A stretch of 64,000 bases of DNA from Cunninghamia lanceolata (taxonomy: Eukaryota; Streptophyta; Pinopsida; Cupressales; Cupressaceae). The position numbers were made by a program, and so were the translations under genes. How positions within the stretch are numbered: the stretch's first letter is position 1; every line of letters starts with the position of its first letter. Shown piece by piece: positions 51,014 through 62,969 of this stretch. The notes beneath the pieces are model-generated. The model was not told where the DNA came from, searched no databases, and saw nothing but the letters and a program-made list of their open reading frames with translations. Where the stretch lies: NCBI GenBank assembly GCA_027924645.1, contig BSBN01000140.1, positions 10,856,501-10,920,500 of the forward strand, written 5' to 3'.

Positions 51014-52424
51014 TTAATAAATTCTCAAGTTTTTAATTCACCCTAGGTGTCGCTTCACTTTCATGGGGCAACCTTTCATTGATATTTTGGTTTTGAATTA
51101 TATAAAAAGAAAACTCAAACAACCAAAGAAGGTCAGTCTACTCAGGAATGAGTAAAAAAGGTGAATTGAACCATTAGTGACAGCGGATTGATGGTAGAGA
51201 GAGGTCAACTTGGAAGCTTGGGGCGGCTAGTTTGAAGAAGAGGTTGATGGGAGTTTGGGTGACTAGTTTGAAGGGGAGGTTGTTCGGAGTTTAGGCAGCC
51301 AGAACAAAGGGATTGAACACAACAATCAAGCAATAGAATTTGATGGAACAAAGAGGTAAGTTGGAGAGGCATTGATCATATATAAAGCACACAAAAGAGG
51401 AAACACAAAAAGAAATGGATTGATAAGAGAGGTATACAGATATAAAACAAAGCCATTATTTCCTAGAAAGTATGATAGAAAGACAAGAAATTTGATGAGT
51501 TATTGAATAGGGAATTTATAAAAATTCATCTGTATAATTGGGCATGTGCTCTATATGAACATTTTGACCTATATGCTAGTGATTTGAATTTAATTGAAAT
51601 TGAAAAACCTCAATGATTTTATTTTCCTATGATTTTTTTATTGTGAACAACTTGGTGTTCCTGTAGCTGCATATAAATAGATAAACCATGGAATTGATTT
51701 TGTAGATGATTGTGTGTGGGCATGCTACTAGTGCCACTTGTCCGATAAGACTCCCAAACTAGACTGCACTAATGAGGCCACTCCAAGGAAGAGTAAATCC
51801 CTACAAAGGGTCATGCCATCATATTATACATACTTTAAATACATATGAAAATGGTTGAATGATAAATAGACAACATGAATAGTTGTGTAAACCATAGTGT
51901 TATTAGTACTTGTGTTTAGGAAAATATTATTGTAATAAAGATTGTGTAATTATTTCTTATCAATTATATTTGTCAACAAATTAGAAGCTAGAATTTTCTC
52001 TACTCAAAATAAATACTATCTTTTGTAAACTCAAGATGCAATTTTTTAACAAATAATATTTAAAAAGTAAATTATTAATAATATGATCAGCTAATATGTT
52101 TTCCCTCTTATTAGTGCCTTTCACAATGTTATTGCAATGAATTTTTCAATCTAGTGATTAATCTATCTAGAGTAAACCAAACAAAATAAAGTATTAATTT
52201 TCATGTTAAACAAATATTAATTTTTTCCTAAGTCTACATGAGAAAATTTTAACAAAAGATATTCCTAAAACCATTTTGAGTAAAACAAACACACTAAAAT
52301 CAAGGAGAAAAATACAGTGGGAGGGAACTAAAGATTAACATTTTAACTTATATAATTAAATTTTGAATGGCTAAATTTTTATAGGAATTTTGTTACATTA
52401 AAAAAAAATAGAATGTATATTAAA
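51014..52424. other. No gene recognised; AT-rich flank of element B
   Basis: I see no coding potential or known element. A short imperfect repeat of about 50 bp (gctagtttgaagaagaggttg and actagtttgaaggggaggttg) lies at about 51220-51285. The stretch becomes very AT-rich towards its right end. Confidence 0.6.
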
Positions 52425-53183
52425 TTATTGATTATACAAATTAGTAGAATTATCATTATATTTATATTTATGTTAAATTATAATAAAATGAAAAATTAAT
52501 ATATATTTGTGTATAAATATTAAATATTGAAATGTTATAGTCATCTAAATATTAATATATTATATTGTGTAATATTCATATTAATATTTAATTTTTATTC
52601 ATTGTATATATTAAATATAAAATTGTAATTTAAATATCAATAGAATAATATAATTAATAATATATTAATTATAATATTTATATTAAATTAATTATTATAC
52701 AAATAAATGGAATTATCATTATAATGTATTTAAATTTATGTTATGTTATAGTAAAATGAAATATTGATATATATTTGTGTATAAGTATTAAATATTTAAA
52801 TATTTTGGTGATCTAAATATTATTTAGTTTTTCTTCATTGTAATTATAATATTGATAATATCTATAGAATAATATAGTTAATACTATTTTTATAATAAAA
52901 TTTATTTTAACATAGTAAAATAAAATATTAATATATATTGGAGTAAATATATTCAATATTAATATATAATAGCAATCTAAATGTTAATTTATTTTATTGT
53001 GTAGTATTCATATTAATATAATATTTAGCCTTATGAAAATTATTTGATTTTTTTTTAAAAGAGGGTAAAAACTTCATTGAAATCAAGAAATCAACAATAC
53101 AAAGAAATCAGGGACATACAAATAAATGGAATTATCATTATAATGTACTTAAATTTATGTTATATTATAGTAAAATGAAATAT

Positions 53184-53241
<58 letters not shown>

Positions 53242-53548
53242 GTATAAGTATTAAATATTTAAATATTTTGGTGATCTAAATATTAATATATTATATTTTG
53301 TAAAATTGATATTAATATAATTATTTAATTTTTCTTCATTGTAATTATAATATTGATAATATCTATAAAATAATATAATTAATACCATTTTTATAATGAA
53401 ATTTATTGTAACATAGTAAAATGAAATATTGATATATATCGGTGTAAATATATTCAATATTAATATATTATAGCAATCTAAATATTAATTTATTTTATTA
53501 TGTAGTATTCATATTAATATAATATTTAGCCTTATGAAAATTATTTAA
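52425..53548. repeat. Diverged tandem array of very AT-rich units
   Basis: A unit containing gaattatcattata, atgaaatattgatatatat, tttgtgtataagtattaaa and gtgatctaaatatta recurs in three blocks starting near 52425, 52697 and 53118. The last two are the closest match, offset about 421 bp. The middle block ends with a 65-bp piece of the LINE 3' tail (about 53050-53115). The third block is directly followed by the longer LINE. This suggests a tandem duplication with one breakpoint inside the LINE tail. Confidence 0.65.
53186..53238. repeat. (AT)n microsatellite, about 52 bp
   Basis: Alternating AT run inside the third AT-rich block. The corresponding place in the second block (about 52765) has only a few AT pairs, so it expanded after the duplication. 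Confidence 0.9.
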
Positions 53549-56500
53549 TTTTTTTTGAAAAGAGGGTAAAAACTTTATTGAAATCAGGGACCATAAGGGC
53601 TCTCAATAAAAAGAAAGACCACCAAGATGTCCAGCCAAGACATAAAACCACCACAAAATAAACACCTCAACTAGCCATGTCCTCTTAAATAATCAACTCT
53701 AAAGCCTAACAATAATCAGGGGATAACTACTCCCATCCCTCAATTTACCAGTCCCCAGCATGCTCAGAAGCCCACTTGGCCAAACAATCTACAACCCTAT
53801 TCCATTCCCTAGGGATGTGGGTAAAGGACACCACCTCTAACATGAAACAAAGATGCAAAATATGTTGAACAACTAAAGCAAGTTGCCAATTAACCCCTTC
53901 CAAATTCTTCTCATTCAAAAGATTAACCATGATTTAAGAGTCTGATTCATAGATAATCCTATGCTAACCCAGAGCACAGGCATGCTGAATAGCCCCAAGA
54001 ATCACCAGCCCTTCCATATGATTGTTGGATTATTGCCCTTTATAAATGTAGAAAAGGAAAATAACATATCCGAAACAATCTCTTCCAACTAGACCAATCC
54101 CTGCAGACCAAGGATTACCCCTAGACGAGCCATCAATGTTGATCTTCAAAACACCCATTAAAGGAGGAACCCGTCTCCCAACCCTCTGAACCTTTATTTT
54201 AGTATGCCTACCTCTTCAAACACAAAAGGAGCCAGAGGTCAAACCCTATAGATCCAATCTGTTCACAATCTTATCATTGTTCCTTTCCGTGGGAAAAACC
54301 ACATCACATTTAGTTTTCATAGTCTCATGGATCATACCAACAATTCTCTGTCAAAGTTGTTGAATCATAAACTTCTCCCCATGAAAAATCTTGCAATTCC
54401 TTTCAAGAAAGATTTACCAAAGGATGAAGGTCAGGCCAATGCACCACACAATCTAGAGGAAAGAGGGTTCTATAGATTGTCTCCCAAGTCTATTCCAAAA
54501 TTGTAAAAGAGAGGACTCATGAACACAAGGATGTTTCCAAATATCCCACCAAAAGTGCCAGATAAGCATTAAAAAAGGGAAATGGAAGAATAAGTACAAT
54601 GAAACCTCTTTTCTGCCCCCACAAAGAAGACAAATTGAAGGTCCCTAGAATCCCCACTTCTAAAGATTTTCCTAAATCAAACATTTGTTCCAAGCTAAGG
54701 TCCATAGGAAGCAATTAAACTTAGGCTAGGAGAACTTATTCCAAACAGTTTTCTACCGAAGAACTTCCAATCCTCCATACTTACGAGAAATCAACTCCTG
54801 ATAGCCACTAGCCCTCGTGAAAACTCCTTTAGGATTCAAACTCCAAGCTAGAAAATCCTTATCCCAAAGAGAGTTGCACTATCTACTTATCATAATTTTA
54901 TGAAGCTCAACACAATCCTCCTGTAAACCAACCACTGGCCATTCACTAGGAGCTTTCCACCTAGACAACTTCATCTACCCATATGAGTAAGAAGTCTTAA
55001 AATCACCCTAGACCAACCTACCTCCAAGAAGCACTACTAAAGAGCCTACAAATTAGGAAACATGCTCAGAATATGGGAGAATCCATCCCAAGAGTCAAAC
55101 CAAATGAGAGCCTCAGACCCCTATTACATATCCAAAACAAACCCTCCTTGATCAAGTTATCCCCTTTCTTAAGCATTTCCCAAATCACAGATCCCTTCAC
55201 CACAAGTGGATACTGAGGAATCTCCTCCTTTGATATCCCACTTAGATATTTGTGAGATAAAATCTTGGTGCAAACATGATCCTATTCCAAACACCATCTC
55301 TAATAGAGGTTGAGAAAAAATACCAATCCAATCAGTGTCAAATGTCACAACCCAAGCCCACCAAACTGCTTCAGTCTACAAACAATATCCCACTTCACAA
55401 GGCTCCACTTAGAGGATGATAATCTACCAGCCCATAAAAATTGCCTAGCCAGAGAATCCAAATCCTTAATCAAACCAATGTGAGCCACCTAGAGCATACA
55501 CCTATAGTTGGGTAGAGCCTCCACCACTGACTTAAGAAGTTGAACATGACTAGTGAAAGAAAGACATCGATGAGTCCAATGGTTCACCTTCGTACAAAAC
55601 TTGTCAAGAATATTTTTCCAAGATCTCCTAGGTAGGGCATTGGAAGAGATAGGAATGTTGAGATAAGTAAAATCCAGAGAACCAATATGAAACCTCAAAC
55701 TATGAGAAATCCTCTACTGAATGAGCCTCAGAGTATTAAATAAAAAATTGATGATTTATCCTCATTAATCATCTATCATGACACAACCAAATAAATGTCC
55801 AAAGCCTTGTGCAAATTAGTGGCCTCTCTAACCTTGACCATACCCATAAAAGTCATATCATCTACAAATTATAGGTGTGAGTGAGGAGGTAAACCATTAC
55901 CCCAAACCTAGCCTTGGATAAGACCCAACATCACAGATCACTTAATCACTGTCCCCAAACCTTTAGCTAAAAGAATGAATAAATAGGGAGAAAGAGGGTC
56001 CCCTTGACAAAGGCCCCTAGAAGCCCCAAATAAGGAAGATGGATCACCATTTACCAAAATAGAAAAAGAAGTGGTTGTGACACAACTCATCGCCCACATA
56101 ACCCACTCCTTAGCAAAACCAAAAGCAATGAGAACTTTGTGCAAGAAAGACCACTTAACTCTATCATAAGCCTTAGCCATATCCAACTTGATGAACATAG
56201 CTTTTTCTTTGGAGGTCGCCATGGAGTGAATAGTTTCAGTGGCGATGACCACACCATCCAAGATTTTTCTATTAGTCACAAACCTATCCTATTTCTCAGA
56301 AATAAGCTTACTAAGACACCACTTCAACCTCTTAGCTCTCATCTTGGAAAATATTTTATAAACCACATTGCAAAGAGAGATAGGCCGAAACAAGCTCAGC
56401 TAATCTGATCCCTCATATTTGGGGATAAGAGATAGAAATGTAGAGTTCGTATCCCTTAGCATCTAGTTTTTCCTTTGAGATTCAAGCACCACCTCTAATA

Positions 56501-57090
56501 AGTCCAAATTTATAATGTCTCAAAATTCCTGAAAGAATTCAATTGGAAAACCATCACGACTAGGAGCTTTCTCTTTCTTCATCTAAAAGATAGTAGCCTC
56601 TAGCTCTTCTAGAGAAATTCCATCTAAGAGGTGCTCATTCATTTGCATAGTAACCAAAGAAGGGATACGGGAAAAAACAAGATTTTCTTTAGCCACCACA
56701 TCCTAAGATTCCTCACTAAACAAGGAGCCAAAGAACTACAAAACTTCTCTAAATATATCAATTTAAGAGGTTAAATGCTCACCCTTGTCATTTACAACAC
56801 AAGGTTTTGAATTACTATGTCTCATGTCCTTCATAGAGTTAAAAAATAAGGTAGTGTTTTGGTCCCCCTCTTGTAACCACTCCACCCGAGCCTTCTATTT
56901 CCAATAAATCTCCTCACCTATCTCACACTCCTCCAAAGCTTTCAATTTCCTCACCTCATCCTTCAGAGAATCCTCAAAAAGGCCAAACTCCCTAATCTCA
57001 TGGGTGATAGCATCCAAACTATCTTGAGCAGCAATCTTAGCATGGAAAATATTACCAAACCACTGCATGTTCCACCTTTTGAGCTGGTAC
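53549..57090 (-). mobile_element. L1-type LINE, 3' part, interrupted by the copia element
   Basis: On the minus strand the element ends with an AATAAA signal (53574-53579) and an A8 tail (53549-53556). Upstream lie an RNase H domain and a non-LTR reverse transcriptase, the layout of plant L1 elements. At its 5' side, coherent LINE protein similarity continues right up to 57090, where the copia LTR begins. The endonuclease part should therefore lie beyond the copia element, outside this window. Confidence 0.8.
53745..57090 (-). pseudogene. LINE ORF2 remnant (reverse transcriptase and RNase H)
   Basis: Coherent pieces on the minus strand: an RT entry segment near 56870 (ARVEWLQEGDQNT); an RT core at 55938-56279 with FIKLDMAKAYDRVKW and RGLCQGDPLSPYLFIL; the catalytic FVDD at 55857-55868, just after a Gln-to-stop change; the segment FTYLNIPIS...WTHRCLSF...SVVEALPNYRCML at 55489-55698; and an RNase H tail at 53745-53930 with HIPREWNRVVDCLAKWASEH. 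The order RT, linker, RNase H is that of plant L1 ORF2. Many stops and frameshifts separate the pieces. The protein would have nicked target DNA and copied the LINE RNA onto it; this copy cannot be translated. Confidence 0.8.
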
Positions 57091-58430
57091 TATTAGAAAT
57101 AGTCTGGACAACTGATAGGGGGTGAATCAGTTGTCCCTAAATTTTAACATTTTTTGAACCTTTTAAATCTTTTTTATAATCAGATTAATGATGAAAATAT
57201 TAAAGCATAAATCAACACATGAGCAGAAACACCATGAAAAAACAACACCAAAATTTTGACGTGGAAAACCTGGTTAAAGGAAAAACCACAGTGCGGGTTA
57301 ACCCACAAAAATGTGTACCTTGTTAAAGTACTTAAGAAAATAGAAGGTAAATGCATTCGGGTGGACTACCTAGAGCTCACTTCTCAAGGAGAGGCTCACT
57401 GCCTATAAGAAATTATGATTTACATAGAGATAATGAACTAAGAAATAACATCTACATTCATGCCTAAATCAATCCCTTTGAAGGCTCAAAAACTTCTACT
57501 CTTATCTAGACATTCCTCTTCACTAACTCTTCACTCTATACTCCCTTTGGTACTCTTCTTCTCTGCTCTTCTTTTGATCTTTTCTTTAGATTTAATTCAT
57601 TGTATTCAAGGATGCTTTTCAACAACTCTTCAACAAGTATTTATATGCTTCATCAACCTTGGAATGATCAACACAGTAAGATAAACTAGACATAGATCAT
57701 CACACTGTTGGCCAAACACAATTAAGACTTGAATCTTCATCTACAACCATGCCACGCTTCATAAAAATACTCTTAGATCATCTGCAACATGCTAGGATCA
57801 TTCGGTCGGCCAAGACTAGGAAGAACATCAACCTCAAAGAAGAAATCTTCAATCAACAAGCTCAAACATCAATGTGGAGCTTCAACATAGTAGCCACATG
57901 ATCCAGAGACCTCCACAAGCACATTAAAATCACCAATAACTTTCACTCTAAACCAAATTGCCAGAATCATTTGTATCTTCCTCTGAAACCTCAAGAACAC
58001 TATCTGCCATGACTGTCAAACTGGGAAGATAGCTTGCAGACCTCCAAACCATGAACCACTAGAGTTGATGATACACACTGACTTCCCAAACATGCCTTCC
58101 GATCTATAGACCATAGTATTTCACTGCGGAGTAATCCGGACCAACTTACTATCACACTGTCTCTTCTGAATACTATAAAATTAGGTTCTACTCAGATGGC
58201 CATAACTTCTTCAAATCTTCATGAGGACTTTGCAAATCTTAACTGGAGCAACCTCTGATAATCCTCTACATAGCCATATGGTTTGCATGCATTGATTGTT
58301 ATTAATTTTCTCAATATTCTCAACAATTTGGTCTTATATATAGACATCAAAATAGGATACAGTTGACACCAATGGCAACAAGGATATATTGACATCAATT
58401 ACAACACTACTTAGGTACATATTTGCAACA
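57091..58430 (-). repeat. 3' LTR of the copia element (1340 bp)
   Basis: Begins tattagaaat, where the other copy has tgttggaaat, and ends ttgcaaca; intact ends would be TGTTG/CAACA. It contains the gagg(g)ggtgaatca motif near 57117 that is kept in the other LTR near 62998. Confidence 0.85.
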
Positions 58431-58442
58431 ATCTCCCCTTTG
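58431..58442 (-). other. Polypurine tract of the copia element
   Basis: The minus strand reads CAAAGGGGAGAT directly before TGTTG of the 3' LTR, the typical tract of plant Ty1/copia elements. Confidence 0.8.
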
Positions 58443-58763
58443 TCATTGGTGGCAACATATGATGTGAAAAACTAAATTTAACCATCAAGAAAAGGACTTC
58501 TCCCCCTTTCTCTTCTCACTTCTGCAACTATTTTCTTTACTTCTCCCCCTTACATCAGCAACTAGTTTTTCACATGACTTCTCTCCCCCTTTGACATCAA
58601 TGGCAAAGGGCACATATTTTCTATCTTTTCTCCCTTTTTGCTTCAGACTAATCCCAAAATTTGCATACTGACTACTCCCCCTTTGAGTAGTACCTCCTTA
58701 ACATCAATCCAAATCACATGATATGAATGTGAATTCCACCGGATTGATGCACCTTAGTGCATC

Positions 58764-61700
58764 TTAGTTCTGATCAGGAGGAGTAATAACCCCTAATTTT
58801 TCTCTGAGATACTCAAAAGTATCTTTGGGAAGAGGCTTAGTGAAGATATCCATAATATGATCTTTGGAAGACACAAACTCCAACTTGACTTCATTCTCAT
58901 TAACTTTCTCTCTTAAGAAATGAAACCTGATAGAAATATGCTTTGTCTTTGAGTGCAATACCAAATTCTTTGAAATGCTTATAGTACTTCAATTATCACA
59001 GAAAATTGTGACTGGGTCCTCAAACACAATTTTGATGTCCTTTAGCGTTTGCTTCATCCACAGAAGTTGAGAACAATTCTTTTCTACTGCTATATACTCT
59101 ACCCCTGCAGTAGACAAAGAAATTGCCTCTTACTTTTTGCTCATCCAAGAGACCAATCTTCTTCCCATGAAGAATGCACCACCACTAGTACTTTTTCTAT
59201 CATCCACATCTCCTACCTAATCAGCATCAGTATATGCATGAAGAGTGAAGTCATTGTCCTTTGGATACCATAGTCCATAAATAAATTATCCCTTTAAGAT
59301 ATCTAAAAATTCTTTTGACTACCACAACACGGGATTAGTTTGGATCAGCTTGAAATCTGGCAACAAGTCCAACTGCTTTCATGATGTCAGGTCTGGTCTG
59401 AGTCAAATAGAGTAATTCTCCAATCATTGAGCTATACCTTTTCTAATTTTCCTTTGGCGAGTCATCATCTTTTCTTAGCTTGCATCTGGTTACCATAGGA
59501 GTACCTACTAGTTTTGAATCTTGCATTCCAAACTTCTTCAATAATTCTTTCACATACTTGGACTGAGATATAAAGATACCTTTATCTGATTGAGCAATTT
59601 GTAGACCTAGGAAGAAACTCATCTCACCAAACAATGACATCTCAAACTCACTTTTCATCTAATCAGCAAATGCTTTGCACATACATTCATTTCCACCAAA
59701 AATGATATTATCAACAAAGACTTCAATAGTTAGAATGTCCTCATGACTAATCTCAAAGTATAGATTACTATTAGCAGTACCTTTGATAAATCTTAGCTTG
59801 AGAAAATGCTTTTCCACTCATGCATACCAGGCTCTTGGGGCTTGCTTAAGTCCATATAATGCTTTTCTCAGTCTGCAGGCCATATCTCCCTGATCAGACA
59901 ATTAAAATCCTTCTAGTTGTTCAATGTAGACTTCTTCCTCCAAATCTCCATTTAGAAATGATGATTTGACATCCATCTAATAAACTTTAAAATATTTGAA
60001 AGTAGCTAAAGCAAGAAATAATCCAACTGCCTCTATCCTTGCCACCGGAGAAAAAGTTTCTTCAAAATCAATTCCTTCCACTTGAGAATAACCTTTACAT
60101 ACCAACCTTGCCTTGTTTCTTACAACCTCACCATCTTCATTCAGTTTATTCTAGAAGACCCATTTGTTTCTAATCACATTTTTGTCCTCAAGTATGGGAG
60201 CAATATCCCAAGTGTGATTCTTTTCAATTTGCATCAATTATTCTTCCATTACCTTAACCCAATTTTCATCATTGCAAGCTTCACTTACTGATTTAGGTTC
60301 AATGTTTGAAATCAAATAAATCTCTTCTTGATCTTCAAAAATTCTTCCCCTAGTTTGAACACCTCTATTTTTATCTCCTATGATTTGGTCTTTAGGATGA
60401 TTCATTCATACATACCTGGGAGTTTTGGGAATTGTTTGAACTTCTATTTCTTGAACTTGTTCCCCATCTTCTGCACTAATCTCTTGAGTTACTGGAGTTC
60501 CCAGATCAATATGAATCTGAGTCTAAATTTGATCTTGCCTTCCTTGACTTTGAATTTCATCTTGATCATCTGAATCATAGCCGTAATACTTGAAATGACC
60601 TTCTTTGCTTTCATCAACTTTAACATTAGCACTTTCAACAATCTTTTTCAACCTCTTATTGAAGCACCGGTAATCCTTTCTTTGAATAGAGTATGCCAAG
60701 AATATTCCTTCATCACTTCTTGTATCAAACTTTCCTAAATCCTCATCTCTTTTGATATAGCATTTACTACCAAAAACTCTAAAATATCTCATAGTAGGAG
60801 GATGACCAAACCATAATTCATAAGGAGTCTTACCATAATTTCCTTTGATCTGTACCCAATTAAGAGTGTAGATAGTAGTACTCATAGCTTCCCTCCAATA
60901 AATTTTAGGAACATTTGTTTCCATCATCATGGTCCTAGCAGCTTCTTGAATAGTCTGGTCCTTCATTTCCACAACTCTGTTTTACTAAGGAGTCCTAGGA
61001 GTAGATAACCATCTCTTTATTCCATTCTTTTCATAGAAAGCATCAAACTCACCGGAAGTGAATTCTCCACCTCTGTTAGATCTCAAACACTTCAATTTAC
61101 CACCAATCTCATTATCAACCATCATCTTGAACACCTTAAACTTATCAAGAGCTTCTAATTTTTCTTTTAGGAAAGTTACCCACATCATCCAGGAGTAATC
61201 ATCAATCAGCAACATGAAATATATGTCACCTTGTACACTCCTAATTCTAGCAGGACCATAGAGATCAGTGTGTACCAGTTCCAATCTTCCACTTGAACCT
61301 TGTTCCTCACTTTTGAAAGAAATTTTGTTCTATTTACCCAGTTGACATTCTCTACATATGCTATCAGGTTTCACAAGTCTTGGAAGATCTCTAACCACTT
61401 GAATGGAACTTATTTTGACAATGTTATCAAAATTTACATGACACATCCTCCTATGCCATAACCAACTTTGATCTATCTAAGAAATCAAACAACTTTTTCC
61501 AAAACTACTTAAATGAAAGATGTTACCTCTAGTTTGAGTACTAGATGCAATTTCAGTTCTGAAGCTCTCCAAGATTCTGCATTTTCCATCCTTCAATTGA
61601 AGATCATAACCCTTGTCAACCAACTATCCAACAGTCAGAAGATTATGTTTCAGTCCTTCCACATACAGAACATCATTGGTGCAATTATTACCATCAAAAG

Positions 61701-62912
61701 AGATGGATCCTTTGCCACAGATTCTACCAGCTGAGTTGTCTCCAAATTTCATAAGCCCACCTTCATATTTTTCAAAACTCACAAACTTACTCTTATCACC
61801 AGTCATATGATGAGAACATCCATTGTCAATCACCCATTCATCCTTTTCAACAACCTGAGTAGCCAAGACACTTTCCACATTTGTACAGCTAGCAGATTCA
61901 ATAGACATTAGATCTTCTTCTTTAATAGAAATGAACACCTAATCACCTTTTCCATGATTAGATTCATCATCTGTGATTCCTTCTTCTCCAGTATCTTGGA
62001 CATAGCAACAATTCTTCTGACCCTTGTACTTGTTAGGGTTTGGTTTTGAAAACCTCTCCAGACACCTTGAGGTAAAATGAGCAATCTTATTACAAGCAAA
62101 ACATTTGAGTGAAAACTTTCCTTCATACTTACCAGATCCTCTTGGCATCTATTTGGCAATGAGAGATTCAAGATCTATAGTTTCTATTTCAATATATTCA
62201 AAATCCTTCCTTGTCTTCACAAATCTATTTGATCTTGTAGAAGAGCTTTCACCTGAATCATATCTTTGGTTTCCATACACAATAGCCTTGAATGTAGATT
62301 CAAACTTAGGAAGAGAATGACCAAATTCACTCATTTCAAATGCTGGAAGCTTACCAACTAATTGATCTCTTGTGACTGTTGTTACAATCCTGATTTCTTC
62401 AATGCTGTAGCATTGTGCTTGTAAGCTATAGGTAAGGACCTGTGCACCTTGGCATCAATTTATGATTCATCCAATACTCCACCTACATTTCTGATACCGG
62501 TCACAAGTTCATTTACTTTCTGTATGTAGGAAGTAATGTTTTCATCTTAACTCATTACCAATCTTTCATATTTACCCTTAAGGATTTGTAGCTTGGTACA
62601 TTTAACATATTTGTCACCTTCATACAAATTTTCCAATTTACTCCTGATTTCATGAGTAGTTTGCAAATCTAGGAAATTTACCAATTTGGTATCAGACATG
62701 GCACTCAACAAATCTTCTTTGGCTTGAGTGTTGTGTTCAACATCTATGAGTTCATTTATGTTTGAATGTTCATTCTTTAGAATCTTATATATATTCTTGG
62801 TTATTGTCCAAAAGCCATAAACCGTACATTCTAGATGACAATGCATGCATACCTTCCAGAGGGAGTAATTTGTTCCATCAAATCTTGGACTTTCCTTCTT
62901 GTAGATCGACAT
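58764..62912 (-). pseudogene. Broken gag-pol polyprotein of the copia element
   Basis: Read from the ATG at 62912. Gag: FDGTNYSLWK and KLENLYEGDKYVK. CCHC knuckle: CFACNKIAHFTSRC near 62100. Protease: DNGCSHHMTG near 61835, where the usual DSGC has lost its Ser. Integrase at 60985-61284: HTDLYGP and LRSNRGGEF, where the catalytic Asp is now Asn (codon 61075-61077), followed by two adjacent stops (60982-60987) where copia elements usually have Gln-Gln. Reverse transcriptase: FVDN at 59707-59718 in place of YVDD, and FLGLQIAQSDKGIFISQ at 59443-59658. RNase H end: SKTKHISIRFHFLRE and DIFTKPLP at 58764-58964. Integrase before RT marks Ty1/copia. The Gag resembles the Tork/TAR branch, a weak inference. 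At least three catalytic residues are lost, so the element is dead. Confidence 0.85.
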
Positions 62913-62951
62913 CTTGGATCTCCTCAAGCATTCAGGCTTCTTTCAGAGGAA

Positions 62952-62967
62952 CTTGGAACTAATACCA
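62952..62967 (-). other. Primer binding site of the copia element (diverged tRNA-iMet type)
   Basis: The minus strand reads TGGTATTAGTTCCAAG two bases inside the LTR. It keeps TGGTAT-AG--CCA of the initiator-Met site, with several changes. Confidence 0.65.
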
Positions 62968-62969
62968 AT

